The notes: generated by a model from the letters alone, not told the origin. A stretch of DNA of 29,164 nucleotides from an uncultured Collinsella sp. (GCA_959601045.1 CAUGNZ010000029.1:1-29164); one strand, 5' to 3'. Positions 13,918 through 22,786 are shown, counted from the first letter of the stretch. Made by a program: numbers and translations.

Positions 13918-15162
13918 ATGGCGGCTCGCGTCTGCCTAGTCCACTATCACGAGGTTGGGCTGAAGGGCAAGAACCGCGCACATTTTGAGCATATCCTCAT
14001 GGATAACATCAAGGCGGCCTTGGCCGCCTTTTCCGTGAACGCCGTGTCTCGAATTTCCGGTTATATCCTCGTGACCTTTAACGAGCATCAGGCCGACGAG
14101 GCGGCGCGTGTCATCCGCACCGTCCCCGGCGTTGCCCGTGTGTCTTTGGCGTATCACACCAACCGCGACCCGCAGGAGTACTGCGCCGCCGCTGTGAAGG
14201 CGCTGCGCGAGTTTGGTTCCTTTGATTCGTTTAAGGTGCACGCCAAGCGCTCCAATACTGACTATGAGCTCACCTCGATCGATATCAATCGTCAGGTGGG
14301 CGAGGTGCTATGTGAGGCCTTTCCCGATAAAAAGGTTCAAATGCACGACCCCGATGCGATGGTGCACGTACTGGTGGTCCAGGGTAGCGTTTATGTATAC
14401 GCGCGCTCCGAGCGCGGCGTGGGCGGTCTGCCGGTGGGTTCTGCCGGCAAGGTCGTGACGCTGCTGTCGTCGGGTATCGATTCTCCGGTGGCGACTTGGA
14501 TGCTCGCGCGTCGCGGCGCGGTCTGCGTGCCGGTGCATTTTTCCGGTCGTCCGCAGACGCCCGATACGAGCGAGTATTTGGTGCAGGATATCATCCGTGC
14601 GCTTGAGCCGGGTGTCCAGATCGGCCGCCTGTATGTGGTGCCGTTTGGCGACTGCCAGCGTGAGATTTCGGTCACCTGTCCCAGTAACCTGCGCGTGATC
14701 ATGTATCGCCGCATTATGTATTCGGTTGCCGAGCACATTGCACACATTGAGGGTGCCAGGGCCATCGTTACGGGCGAATCGCTTGGGCAGGTTGCCTCCC
14801 AAACGCTTGAGAACATCATGGCCGTCAACGAAGCCGTGAAGATTCCCGTGTTCCGTCCTCTCATCGGTTCGGACAAACAGGAGATCATCGCACGCGCCGA
14901 GGAGATCGGTACGTTCGATATCTCGACTGAGGCCGCTCCCGACTGCTGCACGCTGTTTATGCCGCGCCGTCCCGAGACGCACGCTAAACTCGATGCCGTG
15001 CATGAGGCCTGGGAACTGTTTGATCACGAGGAGATGATTGAGCGTCTGCTCAAGCAGACCGAGTACATCGACTTCGAGAGCAACACGTACAAGGCCCCTA
15101 AGACCTTAAAACGCAAACATTCTGAGCTTGCTCCGCGTGAGATTTACCAAGATCACGAGTAA
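13918..15162 (+). CDS. thiI: tRNA 4-thiouridine synthase ThiI
   Basis: A 414-residue cytosolic enzyme that adenylates U8 of tRNA for thiolation. Family members also donate sulfur for thiamine thiazole synthesis. The N-terminal ferredoxin-like/THUMP region is at about 1-165. The PP-loop ATPase motif is SSGIDSPVATWML at 184-196; the usual SGGxDS has Ser in place of the first Gly. Residues around CCTLFMPRRPETHAKL near 343 match the conserved C-terminal part. There is no rhodanese domain, so the protein ends where E. coli ThiI (482 residues) would carry its persulfide-bearing domain; this is the short form common in Gram-positives. Its ATG abuts the rpoZ stop, and a strong terminator follows. Confidence 0.94.
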   Translation: MAARVCLVHYHEVGLKGKNRAHFEHILMDNIKAALAAFSVNAVSRISGYILVTFNEHQADEAARVIRTVPGVARVSLAYHTNRDPQEYCAAAVKALREFGSFDSFKVHAKRSNTDYELTSIDINRQVGEVLCEAFPDKKVQMHDPDAMVHVLVVQGSVYVYARSERGVGGLPVGSAGKVVTLLSSGIDSPVATWMLARRGAVCVPVHFSGRPQTPDTSEYLVQDIIRALEPGVQIGRLYVVPFGDCQREISVTCPSNLRVIMYRRIMYSVAEHIAHIEGARAIVTGESLGQVASQTLENIMAVNEAVKIPVFRPLIGSDKQEIIARAEEIGTFDISTEAAPDCCTLFMPRRPETHAKLDAVHEAWELFDHEEMIERLLKQTEYIDFESNTYKAPKTLKRKHSELAPREIYQDHE

Positions 15163-15172
15163 CTTTGTGCAT

Positions 15173-15205
15173 AGACCGACGATGCGCCTGCATCGTCGGT
15201 CTTTT
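15173..15205 (+). terminator. Terminator of the mihF-gmk-rpoZ-thiI operon
   Basis: A perfect 13-bp stem AGACCGACGATGC (15173-15185) / GCATCGTCGGTCT (15190-15202) has a GCCT loop and ends in TTTT. It lies 10 bases after the thiI stop. Confidence 0.92.
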
Positions 15206-15375
15206 GCTATCTGGGCATTTTGCGGCTAAGTGTTCATTTGCTGACGTGTGCCTGAATAAATGGACATTATTTCGTAAGGTTTTGGTCAGCTTTTGGTTTG
15301 ACCGCGAAAACCGGTTTTGGGGCGTGGCTGTTGCGGAGCTCCTTTCCTGACACGATGATGTTGGGAGGTTTTGCT

Positions 15376-16089
15376 ATGGCGCAGCGCGAACAACACGAAC
15401 GAGTCAAAAAGACGGACCGCTGGGCGGGCAAATTGCTCGGTCATAAGGCAGTGGTGATGGCGATACTGGTCGTCATTGCGATGGCGAGTGGACTGGCAAT
15501 GGCGAACTTTGGCGGCGGTGCCGGCGGTGCGTCGTTTGAGCGCACTGATGGTTCGGGCACGTTAGTGGAGCCGGGATCCGGCGATGCTTCGAGTGGAAAG
15601 ACATCTGAAGGCTCTTCGCCTAAGGCGTCTGCCGCGGCAGAGGTCTATGTCGATGTCGATGGCGCCGTTGTGTCACCCGGTGTATATCGCCTCAAAGACG
15701 GGGCGCGGGTGGCTCAGGCGATTGATGCCGCCGGCGGGCTGGCGCCCGAAGCAGACGTTACGGGGCTTAATCGTGCATCCAAGGTCACTGATGGACAAAA
15801 AATCCACGTTCCAACGGTAGGGGAGCAGCAGGTGTCCATTGCGGAAGCCGGTGTTGATGGTGGGACTTCCGCATCATCAGGCGTCGGTGGCGCAACAGGC
15901 CTAGTAAACATTAATACGGCAAGCTCGGCAGAGCTGCAGACGCTCTCGGGAATCGGTCCCTCAATGGCACAGTCGATTATCGATGAGCGGACAAATAACG
16001 GTGCTTTTGCTTCGGTTGACGATTTGATGCGCGTGTCGGGAATCGGCGAGAAGAAGCTTGCCAAAATCAAAGATTGCATCTGCGTATGA
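15376..16089 (+). CDS. comEA: ComEA-like DNA-binding competence protein
   Basis: A 237-residue membrane-anchored DNA receptor for natural transformation. The layout is a cytosolic N terminus rich in charge, one membrane helix at about 25-43, a low-complexity Gly/Ser linker (45-88), an SLBB domain (VYVDVDGAVVSPGVYRL to KIHVP, 90-146), a second linker, and two helix-hairpin-helix motifs (LVNINTASSAELQTLSGIG to VSGIGEKKLAKIK, 176-232). The last part contacts double-stranded DNA in known ComEA proteins. ATG 15376 is chosen because GGGAGG is 7 bases upstream; the frame extends further back without a better ribosome site. comEC starts on its stop codon (ATGA), forming the standard comE pair. Confidence 0.93.
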   Translation: MAQREQHERVKKTDRWAGKLLGHKAVVMAILVVIAMASGLAMANFGGGAGGASFERTDGSGTLVEPGSGDASSGKTSEGSSPKASAAAEVYVDVDGAVVSPGVYRLKDGARVAQAIDAAGGLAPEADVTGLNRASKVTDGQKIHVPTVGEQQVSIAEAGVDGGTSASSGVGGATGLVNINTASSAELQTLSGIGPSMAQSIIDERTNNGAFASVDDLMRVSGIGEKKLAKIKDCICV

Positions 16090-18389
16090 GTGCGACCGAG
16101 CGAGAGCACGTGATGCCTCCGCGGCCCCTGATTCCGTGGACGATGGCCCTGTGTGCCGGCATGTGCGTGAGCTGCGCCTTGGTGCTCAGCATAGCCGCTG
16201 ATGCGCTGCTGAGGGAGCGGGCGACGGCGGTCGGGCCGCTATGGGCCATTCCCGTTGTGGCAGCGGTTTTCGTTGTGCTGGCTCACTCTTGTGCGAGGCT
16301 TGCCCCTTTGAAGCGGTGGCTGTATGCCGCGTCCGTCGGTCTCGTGGCGGGAGCGGTCGTCTCGGCGTGGTGGGCTGTGGGTGCGCTCAGCGCCTCGAAG
16401 GCGCTCGACGGTCGAGCGGCAAGCGGCCTCGAGTTTGTCGTGCGGGGTGATCCATCCATAAACGACGACGTGTATTCCTATACCTGCGAGGCACGCGCGG
16501 ACGGTAAGAACTTGGCAACGGTTCGTCTATCGTGTGATCGTGAGCTCAAGGTCGGGGCGCACGTGCGTGTTATCGGTCGCGTTTTACGTTTTGAGAACGA
16601 TACGTATGGTCGCTCACGCGTGCTTCGAGGCGAGCTCCGAAAAGTGAAGGTCATCCGGTTGGTGTCGGTCGACGAGGGCTCTCCGGGGCCGCTGCTTCGA
16701 CTGCGAAATGAGCTGCTTGCGTCCATCTCGCCTGCGACCGACCCGGCGCGTGCGCTCATAGCTGGAGTCGTCTGCGGTCGTTCGGCCGAGCTGCGCGCCC
16801 AGCCGGCGAGCGACTGGTTTTCGGTGACGGGAACGGCGCATCTTATCGCCGTCTCGGGCAGCCATTTGGCTATCGTGGGGTTTGTAATCGAGGGTGTATT
16901 GCAAAAGACTCGGTGCTCACGTGGTCTTCAGCGGGCGATATTGGCGATAACGCTTGTGGGCTACGCTGCCTTTACGGGCGCGTCTCCCTCGGCTGTGCGC
17001 GCGTGCTGCATGGTGTTCGCGACGCTTGTCGTAAACGGCGCGGGGCGTCGCCGGCACGGCCTTTCGGCGCTCTTCGCAACCATGTCCATCTTTGTGCTGC
17101 TGCGGCCGACGGTGCTGTTCGAGATGGGCTTTCAGCTTTCATGCGCCAGCGTCTTAGCCATTCTGTGCTTTTGTCCCTATGCGACCTACGCGTTGGGTGA
17201 GCTAGGTGTGCCATCGGGCGTTGCCAGCGTGCTTTCCGTCACGCTGTGCTCGCAACTGGCGACACTTCCCATTGCCATTCCTGCCTTCGGTACATTCTCG
17301 CTCATTGCTCCGTTCGCAAATGCGGTCATCGGTCCGGTGGTGAGCGTTCTGCTCGCTGTGTCGATCGCGCTGGCTCCCTTTTCGCTCGTGGGACCGTTGC
17401 GGACTTGGGCGCTCGTTGTGCCCATGATTGCCGCCCGTTGCGCGCTGTTCTTCGAGCAGCTGTTTGCCGCCGTGCCGGGTGCATACGTGAGCGTGCCGCC
17501 CGATAGCATGTGGATTTACCTAGTGCCGTGTTTTCTGGCGGTTCTGCTGGTCTGGTGGCCGCGTCCCCGTGCACGTCCTATGGCGGTGGGGCTTGCATGC
17601 CTGATGCTCTTGGCTGCGATTCCGTACGTCTATTGGGATCGATTCGCTCCGCCTTCGGTGACGGTGCTCGATGTGGGCCAGGCCGATGCGATTCTTATCC
17701 GCCAAGGCGGCGCAGTAGCTCTCGTCGACTGCGGGCTCGACGAGCGTGTGGTTGCGGCGTTGGTTCGCAATAACGTGCACCATATCGATGCCGTCTTTGT
17801 GACGCATTGGGATGAGGACCACTGGGGTGGTTTGCCTGCCGTGCTCGAACAGTTTTCGGTCGGAGCGATTGCCGTGGCGGCGGATGCGCTGGAGGATGCT
17901 CCTGCCGAGGTATTGAACCGACCTGGCGTGGAGTATCGGCAGGTGCGCCGTGGGGATACGGTCGACATCGGCTCATTTTGCGCTCGCGTGATGTGGCCAT
18001 TCGAGTTCGTGGATGGCGAGGGAAATGAGGACTCGCTTGTCCTGCTGCTCTCTTATGTTCAGGAAGGCAAGGGCCTGCGAATACTTCTCACCGGTGATGC
18101 CGAGCTCGACCAAGAGCGGGAATTCGTGCAGGAGGTGGGGGATATCGATGTCCTTAAACTTGGGCATCACGGCTCCAAGGTTTCAGTCGATGGCGAGTTG
18201 CTGGACGTCCTGAAGCCCGAGCTTTCCCTCGCAAGCGCCGGTGAGGGGAATCGATACGGCCATCCGTCCGATGCCTGCATCGATGCCGTTAAGGAAGCGG
18301 GTGGTGTGTTCGCGTGTACCATCGAACACGGCGACATTACCGTCACACCGACTGCGAATGGCTTTGCGATGCGATGCCAGCTACCGTGA
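16086..18389 (+). CDS. comEC: ComEC/Rec2 DNA-uptake channel with metallo-beta-lactamase domain
   Basis: A 767-residue integral membrane protein predicted to carry single-stranded DNA across the membrane. The N terminus has hydrophobic helices (about 15-110), then a soluble N-terminal domain. The competence domain begins at ALIAGVVCGRSAELRA and contains GTAHLIAVSGSHLAIVGFV near 249-267, followed by many membrane helices to about residue 520. The C-terminal domain has metallo-beta-lactamase signatures: LDVGQADAILI, THWDEDHWGG (about 573-582, the HxDxDH metal site), LLTGDAE (about 668) and LGHHGSK (about 692). The metal site is intact, fitting a nuclease that degrades the non-transported strand. 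ATG 16086 overlaps the comEA stop; another ATG at 16113 is possible. Length is in the normal 700-800 range. Confidence 0.94.
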   Translation: MSATEREHVMPPRPLIPWTMALCAGMCVSCALVLSIAADALLRERATAVGPLWAIPVVAAVFVVLAHSCARLAPLKRWLYAASVGLVAGAVVSAWWAVGALSASKALDGRAASGLEFVVRGDPSINDDVYSYTCEARADGKNLATVRLSCDRELKVGAHVRVIGRVLRFENDTYGRSRVLRGELRKVKVIRLVSVDEGSPGPLLRLRNELLASISPATDPARALIAGVVCGRSAELRAQPASDWFSVTGTAHLIAVSGSHLAIVGFVIEGVLQKTRCSRGLQRAILAITLVGYAAFTGASPSAVRACCMVFATLVVNGAGRRRHGLSALFATMSIFVLLRPTVLFEMGFQLSCASVLAILCFCPYATYALGELGVPSGVASVLSVTLCSQLATLPIAIPAFGTFSLIAPFANAVIGPVVSVLLAVSIALAPFSLVGPLRTWALVVPMIAARCALFFEQLFAAVPGAYVSVPPDSMWIYLVPCFLAVLLVWWPRPRARPMAVGLACLMLLAAIPYVYWDRFAPPSVTVLDVGQADAILIRQGGAVALVDCGLDERVVAALVRNNVHHIDAVFVTHWDEDHWGGLPAVLEQFSVGAIAVAADALEDAPAEVLNRPGVEYRQVRRGDTVDIGSFCARVMWPFEFVDGEGNEDSLVLLLSYVQEGKGLRILLTGDAELDQEREFVQEVGDIDVLKLGHHGSKVSVDGELLDVLKPELSLASAGEGNRYGHPSDACIDAVKEAGGVFACTIEHGDITVTPTANGFAMRCQLP

Positions 18390-18397
18390 CGACGTCG

Positions 18398-18427
18398 TTG
18401 GCGTGTGGTGGGCCCCTGGGCTAGAAT
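18398..18427 (+). promoter_or_regulatory. Promoter of holA
   Basis: TTGGCG (18398-18403), 18-bp spacer, then TAGAAT (18422-18427) preceded by GGC. A start near 18434 gives a leader of about 33 bases with the GGGAGGGGAG ribosome site. Confidence 0.55.
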
Positions 18428-18467
18428 GGCACGGAACGAATACGAAGGCCTGCGGGAGGGGAGCGCA

Positions 18468-19430
18468 ATGTCCGAAACCGGTTTGCTGCCGGCGTATCTG
18501 ATCGTCGGTACCGACGGAGTTAAGCGCGACCACGCCGTCTCGCGTATGAAAGCGCGTCTGGAAAAATCGGGTATGGTCGAGTTCAACCTCGACGAGCGAG
18601 ACATGACCAAGGACCCCGATATCGAGTCCATTATCGGATCGCTTAACACCTTTCCGATGGGCAGCGAGTTTCGTCTGGTAATCCTCGATGGCTGCTCAAA
18701 GCTCGCCAAGGCGGTCTCGGAGCCGCTCGTTGGGTATCTGGCGAGTCCCAGCCCCACAACGGTCTGCCTCATCATCGCCGACTCACTTGCCAAGAATACG
18801 CGCCTGTATAAGGCAATCGCCAAGATCGACAAGAAGGCTATCGTCGATTGCTCGGGTACCAAGCGCTGGGAACTGCCGCGCCGTGTTCAGCAGATGGCGA
18901 CGCAGCGCGGTAAGTCGATTTCGACGGCGGCCGCCGAGGAGCTCGTCTCGCGTTCGGGCGAAAACACGCGCATGCTCGATAACGACTTGGCTAAGCTTGC
19001 CCAGATGGTCGAGTCGCCCCAGATTGAACTTGCCGATGTTGAGCGCTGGATTGTACGTACGGCCGAGATCCAACCCTGGGACTTCCTCAACGCCGTCTCG
19101 GCTCGCGATATGCGGCGTTCGCTCGAGCTCTTTAAGCTCCTGCCCTCCAAGAGCTACGTGTGGACTTACACATTGCTGTGCGGTCGCATTCGCGAGCTTA
19201 TCGTCGCCAAGGCGCTCGACGCGCGTGGGCAGGGTCGCGAGCTGGCCGCAACGCTCAAGCTCCAGTCCTGGCAGGTCAAGAATCACCTGACTTGGGCGCG
19301 TCGCTTTTCGATGGCAGAGCTCGTTGCCGCGCTCGAGGGTGCGGTCGATGTGGAGCTCGCGCTCAAGGGTTCGGCCGATTCTCAGACGGCGCTTTTGCTC
19401 TGGATTACGAACATCTTGAGAAAATCGTGA
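18468..19430 (+). CDS. holA: DNA polymerase III delta subunit
   Basis: A 320-residue clamp-loader subunit that opens the beta sliding clamp during replication. The family N terminus is LLPAYLIVGTDGVKRDHAVSRMKARL, with MGSEFRLVILDGCSKLAKA and SPSPTTVCLIIADSLAKNTRLYKA forming the AAA-like domain I. The C-terminal part (QPWDFLNAVSARDMRRSLELFKLL; LLCGRIRELIVAKAL) matches the helical domain. ATG 18468 follows GGGAGGGGAG. As is common, holA lies after comEA-comEC and before rpsT. Delta is weakly conserved, so confidence rests on the whole pattern and gene order. Confidence 0.92.
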   Translation: MSETGLLPAYLIVGTDGVKRDHAVSRMKARLEKSGMVEFNLDERDMTKDPDIESIIGSLNTFPMGSEFRLVILDGCSKLAKAVSEPLVGYLASPSPTTVCLIIADSLAKNTRLYKAIAKIDKKAIVDCSGTKRWELPRRVQQMATQRGKSISTAAAEELVSRSGENTRMLDNDLAKLAQMVESPQIELADVERWIVRTAEIQPWDFLNAVSARDMRRSLELFKLLPSKSYVWTYTLLCGRIRELIVAKALDARGQGRELAATLKLQSWQVKNHLTWARRFSMAELVAALEGAVDVELALKGSADSQTALLLWITNILRKS

Positions 19431-19479
19431 TGATACCTGCCTATTTGACAAATTCGTTCTATCCCTTTGAGAGGGAGCG

Positions 19480-19488
19480 TGCTATAGT
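19480..19488 (+). promoter_or_regulatory. Candidate extended -10 of rpsT
   Basis: TGC-TATAGT is identical to the rpmB candidate. A TTGACA at 19445-19450 is 32 bp upstream, too far to serve as its -35. Between them TCCCT-TTGAG-AGGGA (19462-19476) is a short palindrome. Confidence 0.45.
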
Positions 19489-19563
19489 AGGCGCTTGCAT
19501 GACCTCACCGTGTCTCAGAGGTGTCATACATTTTTTGCAAGGAACTCGAAAGGAACTCCAGAA

Positions 19564-19830
19564 GTGGCAAACATCAAGTCTCAGAAGAAGCGTATCCGCA
19601 CCAATGAGGCAGCTCGCATGCGTAACAAGGCTGTCAAGTCCGAGCTCAAGACGCTGACCAAGCACGTCCAGTCCGCCGTCGCCGAGGGCGACGCCGAGAA
19701 GGCCCAGGCTGCCCTCAAGACCGTCACCAAGCGTCTCGACATGGCTGCCGCCAAGCATGTTATCCACAAGAACCAGGCTTCCAACCGCAAGTCCGGTCTT
19801 GCCAAGCTCGTGAACAGCATCAACGCCTAA
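19564..19830 (+). CDS. rpsT: 30S ribosomal protein S20
   Basis: An 88-residue small-subunit protein bS20 that binds 16S rRNA. The start MANIKSQKKRIRTNEAARMR and the basic helices up to RKSGLAKLVNSINA are classic for the family. GTG 19564 is the start by homology, with AAAGGA about 9-10 bases upstream. The longer in-frame extension upstream has no ribosome site and does not look like S20. It is a single-gene transcript closed by a strong terminator that overlaps the upstream part of the lepA promoter. Confidence 0.96.
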   Translation: MANIKSQKKRIRTNEAARMRNKAVKSELKTLTKHVQSAVAEGDAEKAQAALKTVTKRLDMAAAKHVIHKNQASNRKSGLAKLVNSINA

Positions 19831-19864
19831 GTTGTAAATTTCACACCACACAGATTACGCGCAT

Positions 19865-19901
19865 AAATGGAGCCTGTTTTATGGAACAGGCTCCATTTTT
19901 T
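19865..19901 (+). terminator. Terminator of rpsT
   Basis: A perfect 14-bp stem AAATGGAGCCTGTT (19865-19878) / AACAGGCTCCATTT (19885-19898) has a 6-base loop and runs into six T's. Confidence 0.93.
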
Positions 19902-19910
19902 GTACCGCTC

Positions 19911-19919
19911 GGGTAAGAT
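19911..19919 (+). promoter_or_regulatory. lepA promoter -10, placed for a leaderless transcript
   Basis: GGG-TAAGAT ends 7 bases before the lepA ATG, so a normal start distance puts the first RNA base on or next to the A of ATG. CCGCTCGGGTA here is repeated before dnaJ at 24023-24033. Confidence 0.5.
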
Positions 19920-19926
19920 AGTCCGC

Positions 19927-21738
19927 ATGAATACTTCAATTGACATTTCCCACATCCGCAACTTCTCGATCGTTGCGCACATCGACCATGGCAAGTCCAC
20001 GATCAGTGACCGCATCCTCGAGCTCACCCATACCGTCGACGAACGCGACATGGAGTCGCAGCTGCTCGACACCATGGATATCGAGCGCGAGCGCGGCATT
20101 ACGATCAAGTCCAATGCCGTCCGCGTTTCCTATGACGCCGACGATGGTGAGACGTATCAGTTCAATCTGATCGATACGCCGGGCCACGTGGACTTTACCT
20201 ATGAGGTCTCGCGCTCGCTGGCAGCCTGTGAGGGCGCGGTACTCGTTGTCGACGCCACGCAGGGCGTCGAGGCGCAGACCGTCTCCAACGCGACGCTCGC
20301 CATGAACGCCAATCTGGACATTGTGCCGGCCATCAACAAGATCGACCTGCCCTCGGCCCATCCCGATGAGGTTAAGACCGAGATCGAGGATGACCTGGCG
20401 ATCCCTGCCGATGATGCTGTTTGCGTTTCGGGCAAGACCGGCGAGGGCATTCACGATCTGCTGGAGTCCATTGTCTTTTTGATTTCGCCGCCTAAGGGCG
20501 ATGCAAACGCTCCGCTCAAAGCGCTCATTTTGGATTCGTACTTTGACGAGTATCGCGGTGTGGTGGCTACGGTGCGCGTCTTCGATGGTTCCATCAAAAA
20601 GGGCGATACCCTGCTTATGATGCAAGCCAAGGGCGACTTTTTGGTCGACGGCGTGGGCGTCAAGCGTCCTGCCGAGACCCCGGTCGACGCGCTGACGGTC
20701 GGCGAGGTCGGATATGTGGTCACGGGCTTGAAGGATCCTGAGGCCGTTCGCGTGGGCGATACCCTTACGTGGGCGTCGAACCCCTGCCCCGAGCCGCTTC
20801 CTGGTTATCGCGAGGCCAAGCCCATGGTCTATACGGGCCTGTTCCCGATCGACAACAAGGACTACGAGAACCTGCGTGACGCGCTCGATAAACTGCACGT
20901 CAACGACCCGTCGTTGGTGTGGGAGCCCGAGACCTCGGTGGCGCTCGGCTTCGGCTTCCGCGTGGGCTTCCTGGGCCTGCTGCACATGGAAGTCGTCAAG
21001 GAACGCCTGGAGCGCGAGTTCAACCTGGACCTCATTGCCACGAGTCCCTCGGTTGATTATCACGTCTACAAGACCGACGGCGAAATGATCGATGTCCGCA
21101 GTCCGCAGGACCTTCCCGAGGCCACACGCATCGATCGTATCGAGGAACCCTACCTCAAGGCAAAGATCATCTGCCCGCCTGAGTACACGGGTGCCGTCAT
21201 GCAGCTCGCCATCGAGCACCGCGGCGTCACAACCGACATGATCCACCTGACGAGCAAATCGGTCGAGATGCGCTTCGATATGCCGCTCGCCGAGCTCATC
21301 TTGGACTTCTTCGATCAGCTCAAGAGCCGCACTAAGGGCTATGCCTCGCTCGACTACGAGTTCAACGAGTACCGTCCCTCCGAGCTCGTGAAGCTCGATA
21401 TTTTGCTTTCGGGCGACGAGGTGGACGCGCTTTCGTTTATCGTCCATAAGGACAAGGCATATGGCCTGGCCCGTGGCCTGTGCGACAAGCTCAAGGAGAT
21501 CATCCCGCGTCAGCTGTTCGAGGTGCCCATCCAGGGTGCTATCGGCAACAAGATCATCGCCCGTTCCACCGTCAAGGCGCGTCGCAAGGACGTTCTTGCT
21601 AAGTGCTACGGCGGCGATATCTCGCGTAAGCGCAAGCTGCTCGAGAAGCAGAAAGAGGGCAAGAAGCGTATGAAGGCCATCGGATCGGTCGAGGTCCCGC
21701 AGGAGGCGTTTATGGCGATCCTCAAGGTGGACGAGTAG
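19927..21738 (+). CDS. lepA: Elongation factor 4 (LepA), ribosome back-translocase GTPase
   Basis: A 603-residue translational GTPase that acts on ribosomes during stress or initiation. G1 is AHIDHGKST (17-25), G3 is DTPGHVDFTYEVSRSL (about 82-97) and G4 is NKIDLP (about 136). EF-G-like domains II, III and V follow, and the LepA-specific C-terminal domain contains ARSTVKARRKDVLAKCYGGDISRKRKLL. Length is standard (about 600). The start MNTSIDISHIRNFSIVAHID matches the family. A longer in-frame reading from 19867 would run through the rpsT terminator and is rejected. There is no Shine-Dalgarno sequence before the ATG. dusB starts 5 bases downstream of its stop. Confidence 0.96.
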   Translation: MNTSIDISHIRNFSIVAHIDHGKSTISDRILELTHTVDERDMESQLLDTMDIERERGITIKSNAVRVSYDADDGETYQFNLIDTPGHVDFTYEVSRSLAACEGAVLVVDATQGVEAQTVSNATLAMNANLDIVPAINKIDLPSAHPDEVKTEIEDDLAIPADDAVCVSGKTGEGIHDLLESIVFLISPPKGDANAPLKALILDSYFDEYRGVVATVRVFDGSIKKGDTLLMMQAKGDFLVDGVGVKRPAETPVDALTVGEVGYVVTGLKDPEAVRVGDTLTWASNPCPEPLPGYREAKPMVYTGLFPIDNKDYENLRDALDKLHVNDPSLVWEPETSVALGFGFRVGFLGLLHMEVVKERLEREFNLDLIATSPSVDYHVYKTDGEMIDVRSPQDLPEATRIDRIEEPYLKAKIICPPEYTGAVMQLAIEHRGVTTDMIHLTSKSVEMRFDMPLAELILDFFDQLKSRTKGYASLDYEFNEYRPSELVKLDILLSGDEVDALSFIVHKDKAYGLARGLCDKLKEIIPRQLFEVPIQGAIGNKIIARSTVKARRKDVLAKCYGGDISRKRKLLEKQKEGKKRMKAIGSVEVPQEAFMAILKVDE

Positions 21739-21742
21739 GTCC

Positions 21743-22786
21743 ATGGCGCTTTCTGAATACAGCAAGCGGCTGCTGGGTGCCTATGCCGAGCAGCCGTTCC
21801 TTATGGCTCCCATGGCGGGCGTGACCGACCCCGCCTATCGCATCATGTGTCGCCGCCGCGGTGCCAACCTTGCCTACAGTGAGATGGTGAGCGTGGCGGG
21901 TCTTGCCTATGCCAGCAACAAGACCTGGCGCCTGGTGCTACCGGCCGACGAGGAGCAGCAGATTTGCGTGCAGCTCTTTGGCTCCAAGCCCGAGCAGTTT
22001 GCGAGCGCCGTCGCCGCCGTCGAGGAGCGCGTTGGCGATCGCCTGTCGCTCATCGATATCAATATGGCATGCCCCGCCCGCAAGGTTGTCACCAAGGGCG
22101 AGGGTTCGGCACTCATGCGCACGCCCGACCTGGCGGAGAAGATCGTCGAGGCCACGGTGGGCGCGGCGCACGTGCCCGTGACCGTCAAGATTCGCAAGGG
22201 CTTTTATGCCGAGGACCGTAATGCCGCGACATTTGCCCAGATGCTTGAGAGTGCAGGGGCTGCCGCAGTCGCCGTGCATGGTCGTTGCGCCACGCAGCTC
22301 TACACGGGTCAGGCCGATTGGTCGGTCGTCGATGAGGTTGCCGACGCTGTCGAGATTCCCGTGATTGGTTCGGGCGATGTGTTCTCGGCCGAGGACGCTG
22401 CTGAGCATCTGCACGGCTCGGGTGCCAGCGCGGTGTTTATCGCGCGCGGTATCTATGGCAACCCCTGGGTGTTCGGTGATGCTCGCGCCCTTGCGCTCGA
22501 TGGCATGCCGGTGCCGGCGCGCAGCTCCGTCGAGCGCCTAGACGCCCTGCGTGAGCACCTAACGCTGACGCATGAGCTCCTGCCGCTCATGTCGCGTGCC
22601 CGTACGTACGCAAGCTGGTACTTAAAAGGCATGCCCCATGCCGCCGCTTGGCGTGCCCATGTGGTGCGCTGCTCCACGTATGAGGAGTTCATGGCGCTGG
22701 TCGATGAGATCGAGCGCGATGTGGTGGCCTGCGAGGCCGCACTTGCCGCCGGCGAATCGGTGCCCCCTCATCCGCTGGAGGCTTAA
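21743..22786 (+). CDS. dusB: tRNA-dihydrouridine synthase (DusB-type)
   Basis: A 347-residue FMN-dependent TIM-barrel enzyme that reduces uridines in the tRNA D-loop. Family signatures are MAPMAGVTDPAYRIMCRRRG (21-40), YSEMVS, IDINMACPARKVVTKGEGSALM with catalytic Cys110, VTVKIRKGF, VAVHGRCATQLYTGQADW and FMN-phosphate residues in IPVIGSGDVFSAEDA and ARGIYGNPWVF. The ATG is 5 bases after the lepA stop. It forms an operon with lepA and hemW. Confidence 0.93.
   Translation: MALSEYSKRLLGAYAEQPFLMAPMAGVTDPAYRIMCRRRGANLAYSEMVSVAGLAYASNKTWRLVLPADEEQQICVQLFGSKPEQFASAVAAVEERVGDRLSLIDINMACPARKVVTKGEGSALMRTPDLAEKIVEATVGAAHVPVTVKIRKGFYAEDRNAATFAQMLESAGAAAVAVHGRCATQLYTGQADWSVVDEVADAVEIPVIGSGDVFSAEDAAEHLHGSGASAVFIARGIYGNPWVFGDARALALDGMPVPARSSVERLDALREHLTLTHELLPLMSRARTYASWYLKGMPHAAAWRAHVVRCSTYEEFMALVDEIERDVVACEAALAAGESVPPHPLEA

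Noticed and set aside
19445..19488. A classical TTGACA/TATAGT promoter for rpsT
   Set aside because: The two hexamers are 32 bp apart, far outside the working range, so only the -10 element was kept.
19495..19563. An N-terminal extension of ribosomal protein S20
   Set aside because: S20 homologues begin at MANIKSQ, which corresponds to GTG 19564; the extension has no ribosome site.
19936..21765. A 609-codon minus-strand open frame opposite lepA
   Set aside because: Antisense shadow of a highly biased gene; no domain, no start signal.
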